From contig CM055108.1 of assembly GCA_029204225.1 (NCBI GenBank), positions 20,260,957 through 20,324,956 of the forward strand: 64,000 bases of DNA, written 5' to 3'. A program made the position numbers and the translations under genes. Source of the DNA: Diphasiastrum complanatum (Eukaryota; Streptophyta; Lycopodiopsida; Lycopodiales; Lycopodiaceae). Each line of letters opens with the position of its first letter. Positions within the stretch are counted from its first letter, which is position 1. Under the pieces are notes generated by a model. The model made no database searches and had not been told where the DNA came from. It saw nothing but the letters and a program-made list of their open reading frames with translations. Below, in pieces: positions 10,735 through 21,934 of the stretch.

Positions 10735-11461
10735 ATGGCTAGTTCCTCCATGGCCTCAGATGACAAAGTTATGGATTTTTTTAATGCCAGTGACATTTCA
10801 TCTGACAAATTAGAGTATTTTGCTAGTGTTTTTTTTGCTCTCTTCAATATCGATAAGCTAGTTTATGAGAATCGTTATAATTTAATTTCTTATCTTAATA
10901 GTTTTTTCTCAGATTATTAGTACTCCTGTTTTTTGTCTTATTGTATTGATATTGTTCAGTTTTCTTATTGAGTTTGCAGTGTTATGTATCATTCTAAATT
11001 TATTTTGTTTTCTCATCTACAGGATGCTATTGAAATAGATGCCTTTGATATGAGACATGAAGGCATCCGAGGTGTATCAACTGAGAGAAAAGATGTTTCT
11101 CTATCTCATTATTTGGAAAACTTTCAAAATAATGAGATTTGTCTATATTATTCATCTTATAATCCATATGCAACTACTGTCATTATGGCCATCAAATCAT
11201 TCATTAGTTTGTTTAGGAGGCCATAAGTACGCAAGAGAAACATATAAAATAGTTTTTGTGAAGAGAGATTTGGCTATTAAGATATTGGGTTATACTCCCA
11301 ATGAGACTACAGAAAGATCATCTGCAATGGCCCTTTATTCGGGTTACATTGATATGAGCAAGAAGAAAAATTTAGAATTTTTGGATCCATATGAAAGGAG
11401 ATTATTCCTTCATGACAATACCATCCATCTGAATTTTGAAGAGGATGATGATGATAATTAA
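10735..11461 (+). pseudogene. Small spliced gene, unknown family, convergent to the next gene
   Basis: ATG 10735 opens an acidic, Ser-rich N-terminus (M-A-S-S-S-M-A-S-D-D-K-V-M-D-F-F-N) that reads to about 10860-10920. After an acceptor-like TCATCTACAG at 11021, a second block reads D-A-I-E-I-D-A-F-D-M-R-H-E-G-I-R. One frameshift near 11190-11220 leads into G-G-H-K-Y-A-R-E-T-Y-K-I-V-F and on to a strongly acidic C-terminus (E-E-D-D-D-D-N) with stop at 11459-11461. The stop lies only 29 bases from the stop of the convergent minus-strand gene. Its start is 24 bases from the start of the divergent minus-strand gene, so at least one of those starts must be wrong or the promoters overlap. Function unknown. 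Confidence 0.4.
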
Positions 11462-11490
11462 ATAATTTTCTGTAATAGATTTTTGATATA

Positions 11491-14191
11491 TTACAAGGAT
11501 CTCTCTTTTGTAATGAATTTGAATGTCTTTTGAAATATCGTAATACTTGGCGAGTTTTTAGCTTGATATCTAAATTGTGCTCTTCTGTAAAACCACTGAA
11601 AAAGTTGAACTAAATATTTATTTCTTGAATTGTGTCTTCCATGATTTGTTGCTCTATGAAATACTCCCCTTGCTTGCCAATGATATTTTTCCATGCCTTG
11701 TGATGACCATATACTTAAGCTCCCATATTCCTTTGCAAAATAAGTTGCATGATGAAGAAGGATGTGCTGCAAACAATAGTTTTGATTAGTTACATCAGTA
11801 GAAAAAAATAGAAGCCTGAATGAGAAAAATATCAGATAATGATATAGATTAGCACCATGTAATGAGTAACGTTGTCTTTTCCCCAACAATCATGTACAAA
11901 TTCTACAAATGTGGTGCAATGATTTTGCAAAGTCCTCATATCTTTTGATGATAGGTTTTCTTTCCTAATAACACCTATGAGTTTGTCTAAGTTGGTCCAC
12001 ACTTGTCCCTTTTCCACTCGATTACTTCCTTCCAATGTTCGTGTGGCTTGAACAATTTCTCTCCAATTTTTGTATTTGACACTTGATTCTTTGCATGTGT
12101 GATTGGATAAGAATCTTCTTGCTTTAGCACCTCCAATTGATGGCTTATTAGGAACATTTCCTTTTTTCTCAGAGAGTCTGACTTTTTTCAATCGTGACAT
12201 TCCCTTTATGTAGTCTTGCATTTGACAGAATTATTTCCAACCTCCTAATTGCTGCTTTAGCCACTGACTGTGGTTTATGATTCCATGCTAGTAGAATATG
12301 CAGGTAAATTAGTTTTTCAATAATTTGAACCTCAGCATGCAATGTGCATATGTGAACATATTTTAATGGAATTGGCAGAACACTTTTCATATTTGGATCT
12401 TCAGTCTCTTGTGTTGGGCCAGTGTTTGTTGATCGTCCCAAATTCATATTGTAGCAACCCTTCATGCAATAAAGACATGGATGCTTTGATGTTGTCCCAT
12501 GAGAGAGATTATACATACATTTTAATGTTTTCAAATCCCCTGCAAGATGCCATTGAATTTGAAAACTTCCATGGTTTTTTACTGTAAATTTCTCACCCTC
12601 CAAATGTCTCTTTATAATCTCGCCATAATTTGTTCTTGAAAATATCCATGATAGTATTTTATGGTCCTCTTTCAAGACCTGTTGAGAAACAAGTAATGGA
12701 TGACATGTCAATAAAAATTGGCAAGGTATGAATTGTTAATATAGATATTCTAAATGAAAATTGAAATGTATACCTGGAATGCCGCCAACCACCATATGTG
12801 ATTTTCCGATTGAACACTAAACGTTAGATCATCTGTATCTGAAATTTTGTTCATCAAAGTGACACTCACACGTTCCAACTTCTGACCCTTGATGATTTCA
12901 TATTCATCCAATTTTATTACAATAATGATCTTTCCATTTACTTGATGTTCGTCTAGTTTATAGAATCAAATAATGTATTTTAGAACATTTTCAATATCAA
13001 GGAAAATATTATTGCAATCGTTGTAATTGAGCTCACCATATTCTGATTTGTATAATTCGGTTATATGAAGTGGTTGGCCAACTAATTTGAACATTCCGTC
13101 ATTATAAAAATTTCTAGCTAATCTTACCCGATATGGACGCGGAAGATTAATTTTCTTCACCATCACTTGGGAAAAAGCTTCTTTAACTATTCTAAAAAAA
13201 GTAGAATAAGCATTTATGCTAATTCCAGATACATCACATGCACCTTGTATCACATTCGCATCCAAGTATGATTGAATCCTAATCAAAACAGTCTCTACAA
13301 TTTCATTTTTCATTTTTTCAAACCGAGCATTTTTTATCATTTCCTTTGCTGACTTTCTTGGTAAAACATGACTTAAAGGTGATCCAATGCATGAACGATC
13401 TGTTAAATAGTTCTTTGCCACCAAATATGATCTGCAACAAACATATGAAACTCAAATTATGTTTAATAAATAAATAATCCATGTTATCAAGTGCAAATCA
13501 AACTTAAATGACATATACAAATCAAATAAACAGTTTAGATAACAACATACTTGAATGCTCGGATTCTTTTTTTCTGATTGCCGCTATGTGTAGATAGGTC
13601 ATCAATATTCTTCATCGGTACGCTCTTTCTTTTTCTCTTCATCATTGCCTTATTGATAACTTTTGGATCAACAACAAATTTTAAACTCTCGGATCGCAAC
13701 TTTTCCATGTATTCTAACATTTCTTGGTTTGATCCTCGAAGAGTAGTGACAGTAGCATTCAACTCTGACATAGCATTCTTGAGTGCATTGTTTTCAACAC
13801 TAGTGTGTTGCACATATTGAAGCAATTGTTGATTTGCATGTTGCAATTGTTGATTAGAAAACTGTAATTGTTGATTCAGACAAGATATGCTATGCATTCC
13901 AATATCACGCAACCTTTGATGATATCCAAGTAATCCGCTATTTCCTTCACATACATATCTGAGAAGATGAGTTACGGACTTAAAATCTGGACACAAATTG
14001 GTAGCTGAATCATTAGGATAAATTGATCCATCCACCCACAAATCTATATTCATATGATTATTCATTCTCAATTCTCTAACTATTGTTGCAGCATTCTCTA
14101 CAACTATCGCATTTTTCTTAATAATTGGAGTGCATTCCATTGGAAGAGCAACATGCAAATGGAACATTGCCATTGTTAAAGCTACAATCAT
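11491..14191 (-). pseudogene. Four-exon gene with transposase-like motifs, eroded
   Basis: Exons, right to left: 14191-13551 (ends CAA/GTATGT), 13431-12774 (after GTTGCAG, ends CAG/GTATAC), 12678-11856 (after TCAACAG, ends ATG/GTGCTA) and 11766-11491 (after TTTGCAG). All junctions keep phase; introns are 119, 95 and 89 bases. Exon 1 has a Gln/Asn-rich coiled-coil (N-Q-Q-L-Q-F-S-N-Q-Q-L) and a basic patch (M-M-K-R-K-R-K-S). Exon 3 has A-G-D-L-K-T-L-K, H-P-C-L-Y-C-M-K-G-C and L-H-A-E-V-Q-I-I-E-K-L. Exon 4 has S-S-Q-G-M-E-K-Y-H-W-Q-A-R. One in-frame TGA in exon 2 (about 12963) and one frameshift in exon 3 (about 12220) mark decay. The G-D-x-K...C-x2-C layout recalls uncharacterised DDE-type transposase-like proteins of eukaryotes; that assignment is inference. 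The start may lie further upstream. Confidence 0.6.
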
Positions 14192-14551
14192 GTAAATGAA
14201 TCTACCTACAGTAAATCAATATGAATAAATCTAGCATTCCTTACTTTTGTGATGTTTATGTCGCATTGAAAAATCGTCCCGCCTCATATTTCACTTTAAG
14301 CATACAGTGATTTCAAAAGTTTTGCCTCTCCCGCTTCAGTTTTTGCATTGAGCACACCAAGATTTTCAGTCTTAAAGTTCTAGTCCCGAATTTTGGAACG
14401 AGCATGAAGAGAAGTTATTACATCTCATGCTAAACTAAGTATTGTCTGAAGTTAACCATACTAGTTAAACGTCGGGCAAGGCCGAAAACTCATGAAACGG
14501 CGATCCGAAGTTACCGGTTTGCATTCTCTCTCTACGTAACCTCTCTCTAAA
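14192..14551. other. No gene seen; junction between gene block and copia
   Basis: These 360 bases hold no readable coding sequence. GC rises in places (GTCGGGCAAGGCCG, CGGCGATCCGAAG near 14470-14510). The copia gag begins close to 14550. Confidence 0.5.
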
Positions 14552-15053
14552 GTGAAATTTCTTAAAGGGACTATTTTGAGCCCATATTTCCCCTCAGGAT
14601 GTTCTATTCAAGATGATGATGCCGTCATGACATTGCTTTCTTCTCTTCCAAAGTCATATGAACACTTTGTGGTGATGATCTCCACACAACCCCACCTCAC
14701 TCTTCAAAAGATGATTGGTCATCTCTTCAATAAAAAATGCGGAGAAAGACTAGCGGCCTGTCCATCAAAGACAAATCCATGGCCCTGTACACCAAGAAGA
14801 AAGACTATTCCAAGGGCAAGAATCAAGTGCAGTAGCAATAGTAGAAGCCTCACACTCAAGGTGAGCATGGTGGATTGCCCAAGAAGCTCTTCTACAAATA
14901 TTGCAAGAGAGCTAATTTTGACATCAAGAAGTGTCGTATCGAAATCTGGCAAAGAAGCAACAGCCAAACTCCTCCAAAGCGGCGAAATTCAAAAAGCAAG
15001 ATACACACTTGTTAATGGCTTACAACAGCAGCAATGAAGACTGTGATAACTAG
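14552..15053 (+). pseudogene. Ty1/copia gag remnant (element A)
   Basis: The N-terminal part reads D-D-D-A-V-M-T-L-L-S-S-L-P-K-S-Y-E-H-F and L-T-L-Q-K-M-I-G-H-L-F, which is the copia gag (UBN2-type) motif D-x-x-x-x-L-L-x-S-L-P-x-S-Y. After this the frame shifts; a basic, degraded zinc-knuckle region (F-Y-K-Y-C-K-R-A-N-F-D-I-K-K-C) can be read near 14890-14940. The left part of gag and the 5' LTR are missing or unrecognisable. Confidence 0.75.
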
Positions 15054-16670
15054 TACTTGGACAACGGTGCTACCCAACACATGACCTCTCTCAAGGAATG
15101 GTTTATCGAGTATACAACCTACAGCAAAGATCAATTCATCTACCTCAAAGACTCTAGCACCATACGCATGGAAGGCAAAGGAGCAGTGAAGATCACCTTC
15201 AACAACGATCTATCTATTTGTGTTCCTAACGTCCTTCATGTTCCTCAGTTATCAAAGAACCTGTTATCAGTCTCTAAGATAACTGATGAGGGCTGCACTA
15301 TTAATTTCTCATCTGAGCAGTGTACAATATTCGAGAAAGATACTACTCTGACTACATGCACTAGAGTAAAAAATCTTTACCTACTCTCTAATTCAGTTGC
15401 ATTAGCTAGTGTCTCTAATGAAAAAGTAAATGATAATGTTATTATGTGGCATAGTCGACTTGGACACGTGAATACAAAATCACTTTCCTATATGCATTGT
15501 AGTAACTTAGTTGATGGATTGTATTTCCCTTCTTCATTAGATAGGAAATCTTTCTTTTGTGAATCATGCGTCTACGGAAAACACTCTAGAAGCAAGTTTC
15601 CCAAATCACATTCCATCAAAACAAAGCATGTATTGGATCTTGTACATAGTGATCTTTGTGGTTCAATGCCAACTCCATCCTTAGGAGATGCAATCTATTA
15701 TATCACTTTCATAGATGATTATTCTAGATGATCTACAATCATGTTCATTAAGCACAAATCTGAAGCCTTTGAATGCTTCAAGAGATTCAAGGCCATGGCT
15801 GAGACACAAACGTCTACAAAAGTAAAAGCACTCCGAACTGATGGTGGCGGCGAATACATCTCTAACGAGATGTCCAACTACATGGCTGAACATTATATTA
15901 GAAGATAGTTCACCACTTCCTATTCACCTCAATAGAACGAGATTGCAGAAAGGAAGAATCGAAGTCTTCTCAACTCAGTCAAATCCATGCTACATCAAGC
16001 ACACCTACCTGCAAATTTTTGGGCAGAAGCTACTACCACAACCTGTTATGTGTAGAATAGATCCAGCACCAAAGTCATCAACAACAAAACTCCTTATGAA
16101 GTTTGGCATGGGCACAAGCCTAGTGTCAGCCATTTAAAAATCTTTGGTTGTATATATTTTGTTCACATTTCTAAACAGCTTAGATGGAAGCTGGATCATA
16201 GGACAAATAAATGTATTTTCATTGGCTATCCTGATAAACATAAAGCTTATAAAGTTTATGATCCATCCACCAATGTAGTATTTGTCTCTAGGGATGTAAT
16301 ATTTCAAGAACATACATACTATGATTTCAAACAACCATCGATAAACGATGCTATGTCATTTCATCCTATTTTACGTAGCATGGATTCTTCCAACATTGAT
16401 GTTCCTTCTATAGAACCTGTAGCTACAGCTACAGAAGCCGAGCAACCGACAGCACCTGTCATCAAACCAGACCAAGCCAGTTTGAACATATCTGAAGAAA
16501 TTCAAGAAGAAGCATCATCGCATCCTAGTCAACCAAACGTCCGTAGATTCTCATGGACTCGGACAGTTTCTAAGAGGTACACACCTCAATCATTCTGGAC
16601 TTCATCAGAAGAACCAAAGAGCCTAGCCAAAGCAATTAACTCCTTCATAGCAAGAAGCTATGGAAAGTGA
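15054..16670 (+). pseudogene. Copia protease and integrase remnant (element A)
   Basis: Protease starts at D-N-G-A-T-Q-H-M-T (15057; intact relatives have D-S-G-A). The pre-integrase domain has M-W-H-S-R-L-G-H-V-N at about 15445 and a zinc-binding C-E-S-C-V-Y-G-K. The integrase core shows H-S-D-L-C-G and T-F-I-D-D-Y-S-R, then a TGA at 15729, then R-T-D-G-G-G-E-Y (second Asp) and N-E-I-A-E-R-K-N-R-S (Glu). Stops fall in the core at 15729, about 15906 and 15934, and one at about 16050 in C-Y-V-stop-N-R. The domain continues as K-I-F-G-C-I-Y-F-V-H and S-R-D-V-I-F to a Pro/Ser-rich linker (16353-16670). It is inactive because of the stops, although all three catalytic acids remain readable. Confidence 0.88.
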
Positions 16671-16673
16671 GTA

Positions 16674-18177
16674 CAACTCACTTTTGACGAACCAGACCTA
16701 GACACTAGTGGACTTTCGCACTCACAAGAGAGTTATCGACAACAAGTGGATCTTCAAGAAGAAGATCAACTTTGATGGTTCCATTGCCTGATGGAAAGCA
16801 CAACTGTTGACTAAAGTATTCACTCAAGTCAAGGAGTGGATTATCAAAAAAATTTCAGTCTTGTCATCAAGATGCAGTCAATCAGGACTCTGATTGCATT
16901 AGCAGCTGCAGAAGACCTCAAAATGCACCGAATGGATGTCAAGACAACATCTCTCGACAACAATGTCGAAGAGGAGTTGTATACCTTCCAACCAGAAGGA
17001 TTTGAAGTCAAAGGCCAAGAGCACAAAGTGTGCAAGCTACACAAAGCAATCTACGGTCTGAAACAGGCCGCAAGAGCATGGGTCGATAGAATCAACTCTT
17101 ATCTCATTCAATTGGGATTTGCAAACAATTCAACTGACTATAATGTTTATTTGAAGCACTAGGCACCAATTCAGTTCACATAGCTCTTTACGTAGATGAT
17201 GCTCTAATGACACTTCTTTTCTACACAATACTAAGAGTGATCTGTCAAAAGAATTTGACATGACTGATTTAGGAGCTGTCCATTCTTTGCTAGAAATTCA
17301 CATTACTAGAAATAGACTTCATAAGAAGATCTATCTTAGCCAGCAAACATATCTAAAAGGCATTTTAAAAAAGTTTCATATGTCTGATTGCAAGCCAATT
17401 GGTACTCCAATGGGTCCAAGTACAGTATTGACTAAACCCACTAGTGCTGATTCTGACAGTGAAGTACTCGACATAGCGAAGTACCCTTATCATTCACTAA
17501 TAGGATCTTTGATGTATGCAATGTTGTGTACTAGACCAGATTTAGCATACACTGTTAGCACGTTAAGTCAATTCATGTCTAATCCTAGGATCTCGCATTG
17601 GAAAGCATTAAAGAGAGTGATGAGATATATTCAGGGAACTTTAGATCACAGCTTATGTTATGATGAAAATGCTATCAATCCACTCGTCCTGTGAGGCTAC
17701 TCCGACTCAGATTGGTGACGTGCAGTCTTTACCAAAAAAATCTTCCTCCGGGTTTTGTTTCTATCTGGCAAGGGGATCGATTTCGTGGAACTCAAGGAAG
17801 TAGAAATCAGTTGTGCTTTCTTTGAAAGAGGCAGAGTACATCGCAGTATGCCAAGCTTCAAAAGAAGCTATATGAATCAGGTTATTACTTCACGACTTAC
17901 ATCACACTCAGTTCAATGCTACCACCATTATGTGTGACAACTTGAGTTGTATTTCACTGTCATTGAATCCCAGATTTCATGGCAAATCCAAGCACATAGA
18001 AATCCAGTATCATTTCATTCGGTAGAAAGTTTTCTCAAGGCAAGTGATCCTTCAATACTGCTCCACAACAGAAATGGCCTCAGACATCTTCACCAAAGCG
18101 CTTCCCAGGATCAAGCACCAGAAGTTCTTCAACATGCTGAACCTGACGAAGATACCAAGGCACCAACCGTGACATAA
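16674..18177 (+). pseudogene. Copia reverse transcriptase and RNase H remnant (element A)
   Basis: RT shows N-K-W-I-F-K-K-K near 16740, then M-D-V-K-T-T-S-L, Q-P-E-G-F-E-V, Y-G-L-K-Q-A-A-R-A-W (to 17162) and, after a stop, A-L-Y-V-D-D-A-L (about 17187), so the catalytic Y-V-D-D survives. The C-terminal frame 17260-17694 has M-T-D-L-G-A-V-H-S-L-L, the I-G-S-L-M-Y-A motif and S-R-I-S-H-W-K-A-L-like text. RNase H is scrambled by frameshifts (Y-S-D-S-D-W at about 17697; K-H-I-E-I-Q-Y-H near 17994; D-I-F-T-K-A-L-P near 18090). The reading ends just before the polypurine tract. Confidence 0.88.
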
Positions 18178-18300
18178 GGGGGGGACTGTTGGAAATTAAG
18201 CCCACAGTTGTCTCCTTGGAATCATAACTAAGACAACTAATTTATTTGAAGAACATCTACAAACGGGCTTTCGGTTGATCTCTAGCAAAGCTCCGGGTGT
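18176..18300 (+). repeat. Polypurine tract and truncated 3' LTR of copia A
   Basis: AAGGGGGGGA (18176-18185) is the polypurine tract, followed at 18187 by TGTTGGAAATTAAG, a typical copia LTR start. The LTR breaks off after about 110 bases where the next copia fragment begins. A stretch of this LTR (18224-18290) is repeated in eroded form at 38207-38273. Confidence 0.8.
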
Positions 18301-18401
18301 TACTATAAGGCTTTATTTGAGAAAGATGTTTTTGATGATAAAATGTTAGAATATTGCACTATTAGTAATCATGTAAACCACTTTAGATCTTGTGATTCCC
18401 A

Positions 18402-19296
18402 AGGAGGAGCTTTGGCACAAAAGGTTGGTCCATCCCAATTTCAAATCCCATGTAATCCATAATTAAGGAGGAGATGGCAATTGGCTTGCCTAAATCTTTG
18501 GCAATTGATGGTAACGTTTATGAAGCATGTGGTTTGCCAAAAGCACACAAATTGCCATTCCCAAGGTCTACTACTTCATCCCTCATCCTTTTCATCTTGT
18601 GCACTTGTATGTTCATTTTTCATCAACTAGGAGCAATGGTGGTGCTACTATGTTTGTCTCCTTCATTGATGACTACTATGGATTCACTTGGATTTACCTC
18701 TTATCTTCAAAAGCTATGGTTTTTTCCACTTTCTTGAAGTTCAAAGCTCTTGTAGAGAGTCAATTTGGTGTCAAGATCAAGGCATTGAGGTCGGATGGAG
18801 GTGGGGAGTACATCTCCACAAAGTTTCAAGAGCATTGTGAGCAACTTGGTATCAAGAAGGAGATCACATGTGCCTACTCACCTCAACAAAATGGAGTGGC
18901 CGAGAGGAAAAATCGAACTCTTTGTGAGTGTGCAAAAGCTATGAGATTGGATGCACATCTTCCAAGGTCATTTTGGGGTGAGGCTCTCACTTGTGCCAAT
19001 TATTTGTGTAATAGATTGCCTAGTCATGCTATTGGAGGCAAAACACCATTTGAATTGTTCTATAAGAAGAAGCCAAAAGTTGATCATCTTTGGATCTTTG
19101 GCTCCATTTGTTTTATTCATGTTCCCTTGAATGTAAGGACAAAGGAGGATCTCAATTCCACCAAAGGGATGGTAGGCTAATCTACATCGAGGAAAGCTTA
19201 TAGAATTTTTGTGCTCTCTCCTAACAAGGTTGTGTTGAGTAGAGATGTTGATACTGCATGCATCGAGATATCGTCCAGTCCATCATCCCAATTCTA
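18402..19296 (+). pseudogene. Copia integrase fragment (element B)
   Basis: A pre-integrase stretch (E-L-W-H-K-R-L-V-H-P-N-F) is followed, after a frameshift, by a 217-codon frame (18527-19180) with S-F-I-D-D-Y, R-S-D-G-G-G-E-Y-I-S and G-V-A-E-R-K-N-R-T. These are the D, D and E of the retroviral-type integrase core. It continues with F-W-G-E-A-L-T-C-A-N-Y and S-R-D-V-D-T. The 217-codon frame is intact across the catalytic core, unlike the neighbouring fragments. There is no gag, protease or RT. It ends at a junction with a primer binding site of another copia. Confidence 0.88.
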
Positions 19297-19299
19297 GCA

Positions 19300-19312
19300 T
19301 GGTATCAGAGCC
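19300..19312 (+). other. tRNA-iMet primer binding site
   Basis: TGGTATCAGAGCC, complementary to the 3' end of initiator tRNA-Met, the usual copia primer. It directly follows ...CTAGCA, a plausible LTR end, but the preceding sequence is integrase of element B rather than a full LTR, so this is a chimeric or deletion junction. Confidence 0.8.
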
Positions 19313-19468
19313 AAATATGGCATTAGAGCTATCTTTATAGCTCGCAAGCTACCCAGATGACTTGATACTATCAATTGATGGAATAATTGCTTTTTTGTTT
19401 TGTAAATGGCATTTGATTTTCTTTTCTAGATCACTAATAGTCATCACTCTCACTTATAATAACTTCAC

Positions 19469-19815
19469 ATGGATTCCCAAAGCAAAGATGGTCTCATCGT
19501 GGATAAGCTCGATAAACCAACTATCACTTGTGGAAATTTTGGATGAAACAATGCTAATGGCTAAGGAGTTGTATGATGTTGTCACAAGAGTCAAACTTAG
19601 ACCTGAAGATGACAATGTTGCAATCATGATGGAATGGCAAGGCCTTCACATTGATCATCCTCAACATATCAGACACACAAATCGACCATGTGTTTGAAGC
19701 TCAGACAAAAAGCCCGTGATATCTTGAACACACCGTACGATGTGTTGGACGTAGCTTCTAAGCTACATCTTAGAAGGATATTCTTCTCCCTTAGGATGGT
19801 GGCCAATGGTGATTC
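19469..19815 (+). pseudogene. Copia gag N-terminal fragment
   Basis: The ATG at 19469 opens M-D-S-Q-S-K-D-G-L-I-V-D-K-L-D and hits a stop after about 26 codons. Shifted frames continue with M-A-K-E-L-Y-D-V-V, then K-A-R-D-I-L-N-T-P-Y-D-V-L and A-S-K-L-H-L-R-R-I-F-F, the helical core of copia gag (compare A-W-D-x-L-x-x-x-Y and L-x-L-R-x-x-L). It is cut at about 19820, where a minus-strand copia begins. Confidence 0.65.
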
Positions 19816-19824
19816 ATTACAAAA

Positions 19825-21180
19825 TATGTTGTGTGCATCAATACTCAGTGCCTTCATAAAAATATCTATCGTCATGTCATGTGCTCAACAATACGTTAAG
19901 CTTACCTCTCTGTCGAGAATCTTACTCCTAACATAGTGATATAGGATTTCGATGTGCTTACTCCTAGAATGAGATCTAGGGTTGGTCGATTAGGCAATGG
20001 CACTCCGATTATGAAATAATATATTCGTCAAAGTATACTGATTTAGACTAATGTCTGATAATAAATTTTTCAACCAAACTGTTTTTTTAATAGCTTGTGA
20101 AGCAGTGATATACTCTGCTTCTATTGAAGAGAGAGCGGTAGAGTCTGTTTATGGTTGTTCTAGGATATAGGATCACCGTGACGAAGAAGATGTGGATCTA
20201 CAAGTATCTAAATCTCCTTTCTAGCTCATCTATATATCCATTGAGTTGGTGGAGATTGTCATCGTTGACTTCTTCATAGCAGATGCAAAGGTCCGTTGTA
20301 GCTCGAATGTATCTCATGACTCGAATTAGACACTTCCAATGGAGCATGCAAAGATTTCCCATAAACTAGCTTAATGAGCTAACTGCAAATGAAATATCAA
20401 GTCTAGTACATACCATTGCATACATGAGAGATCCAAGTATTGATTGATAAGGATACTCCCTCAATTGATCCTTTTCTTGCTTTGTCTAAGGGCATTGGTT
20501 CTTCGACCAATTACAAGCTTGGATCCATTTGTGAGTGTGCTTCTTTATAATTAATCAGATTATATTTAATAAGGGTATTATAAAGCTACCTTTGCTAAGT
20601 AATGTAAATTAGTTGTCTGGCTTTGTCTCTGTGGATTTGAATTCCTAGACAATGGTGAGCTTCACTCAGATCGAGGTCATGTCAAATTTAGAAAATAGCA
20701 TATGCTTGGCATCCTTTACTAGGTTGGAACTATTGCTAAGAAGTAGTGTGTCATCAATATAGAAGGTAATAATTATAAAGCAATGATGCACTGGCTTGAA
20801 ATAAACGTTTGAATCGGCAGCACTTGATCTATAATCGTGAAGAATGTGTTTAGAAAACAAGCCCTTGCTGATTGTTTCAAGCCATAAAGTGCCTTATGGA
20901 GTTTAAATACATAATCTTTCTTACCATCGAGCTCGGGCTGCATCATGTAGATATCTTCTTTGATAATCTCATTCAAATAGGTTGTTTGTACATCGAGCTG
21001 ATGTACTTCGAGGTCGACTACTGCAGCATACGATAGGAGTGTTTGGATCCATGAATGCTTGACTACCGGACTGAAAGTCTCGTTGTAGTCGACATTCAAA
21101 ATCTGAGAGAATCCTCTAGCAAGCCTTCCTTCGACTGATACTCATGTCAGCCTTGTACTTGATCTTAAAGACCCATTTGC
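19825..21180 (-). pseudogene. Copia RT and RNase H remnant, minus strand (element C)
   Basis: Read on the minus strand, 21099-20773 gives Y-N-E-T-F-S-P-V-V-K-H, Q-L-D-V-Q-T-T-Y-L-N and K-A-L-Y-G-L-K-Q-S-A-R-A, which are RT fingers and palm motifs. Then come scrambled palm sequence, I-L-G-S-L-M-Y-A-M near 20430, S-S-I-E-A-E-Y near 20120 and S-K-H-I-E-I-L-Y-H-Y near 19950. The reading ends with D-I-F-M-K-A-L-S-I-D-A-H-N at about 19830. There are many stops and frameshifts. It sits tail to tail with the gag fragment on the plus strand. Confidence 0.8.
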
Positions 21181-21199
21181 AATCGATAAAATTGTTGTT

Positions 21200-21934
21200 G
21201 GCTGGTAATTCGACAAGTGACAAGTAATTGTTGTTGTTCGATGCCTTGGCTAAGACAATACTCCTTGAATTTAGTCGAGATATACTCTACACGGTTGTCC
21301 AACGCAAGGCTTTGATCTTTTTACCAATCTATTTCTCTTCACGCTCCTTGAACACCTTGAAGAGGTTGAATGCCTTTGATATGTACTTGATAAAGTATAT
21401 TATTGTTCTTCTGGAGTATTCATCAATAAAATTAATGAAATACTTGGCATTTCAATGACAAATTCTTCATTGGACCACATATGTCTGTATTTACAATATC
21501 TATTAGTTCTTTAGCAACATGCTGATGACTCGATCTAAAAGCTTTCCTAGCCTGCTTTCTGACAATACAATCTTATTAGGATAGTCAAGACCAAGCACAA
21601 TAGACTTTTTAGACATGTCTGATATAGAAGCATAAGTAGAATAGCAATGACTTTATTTATACAAGTATCCATGTCTCTTTTTGAGTGCTAGGATCTTGCT
21701 TGTCCTATCGGTAACCTTACAATGATCTGATTCAAATTCTACTTTATGGCCTAGACTAGCCAAATTATGGCCGTTGAAATTTTGGCAGTTTTGTGAGCAA
21801 AATTGACAAAATCCGTAATTGTTCCGATTGCACGGTAGTCTATTCCCTAATTTGTGGTAGTGTGCTTGCATGGATTGATTACATGTTGTATCTGAGTGTG
21901 ATAATGACATGCAAAAGCAAAAAACTGATTTCAT
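21200..21934 (-). pseudogene. Copia integrase and pre-integrase fragment (element C)
   Basis: Minus-strand reading gives N-F-I-D-E-Y-S-R-R-T near 21430 (integrase core start) and, at 21780-21655, S-L-G-H-K-V-E-F-E-S-D-H-C-K-V and K-R-H-G-Y-L-Y-K. The latter is almost the same as a plus-strand copy at 42370-42470, so both belong to one copia family. Most of the integrase core is deleted. About 150 bases before 21934 read as a Cys/Asn-rich segment that may be foreign. Confidence 0.7.
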
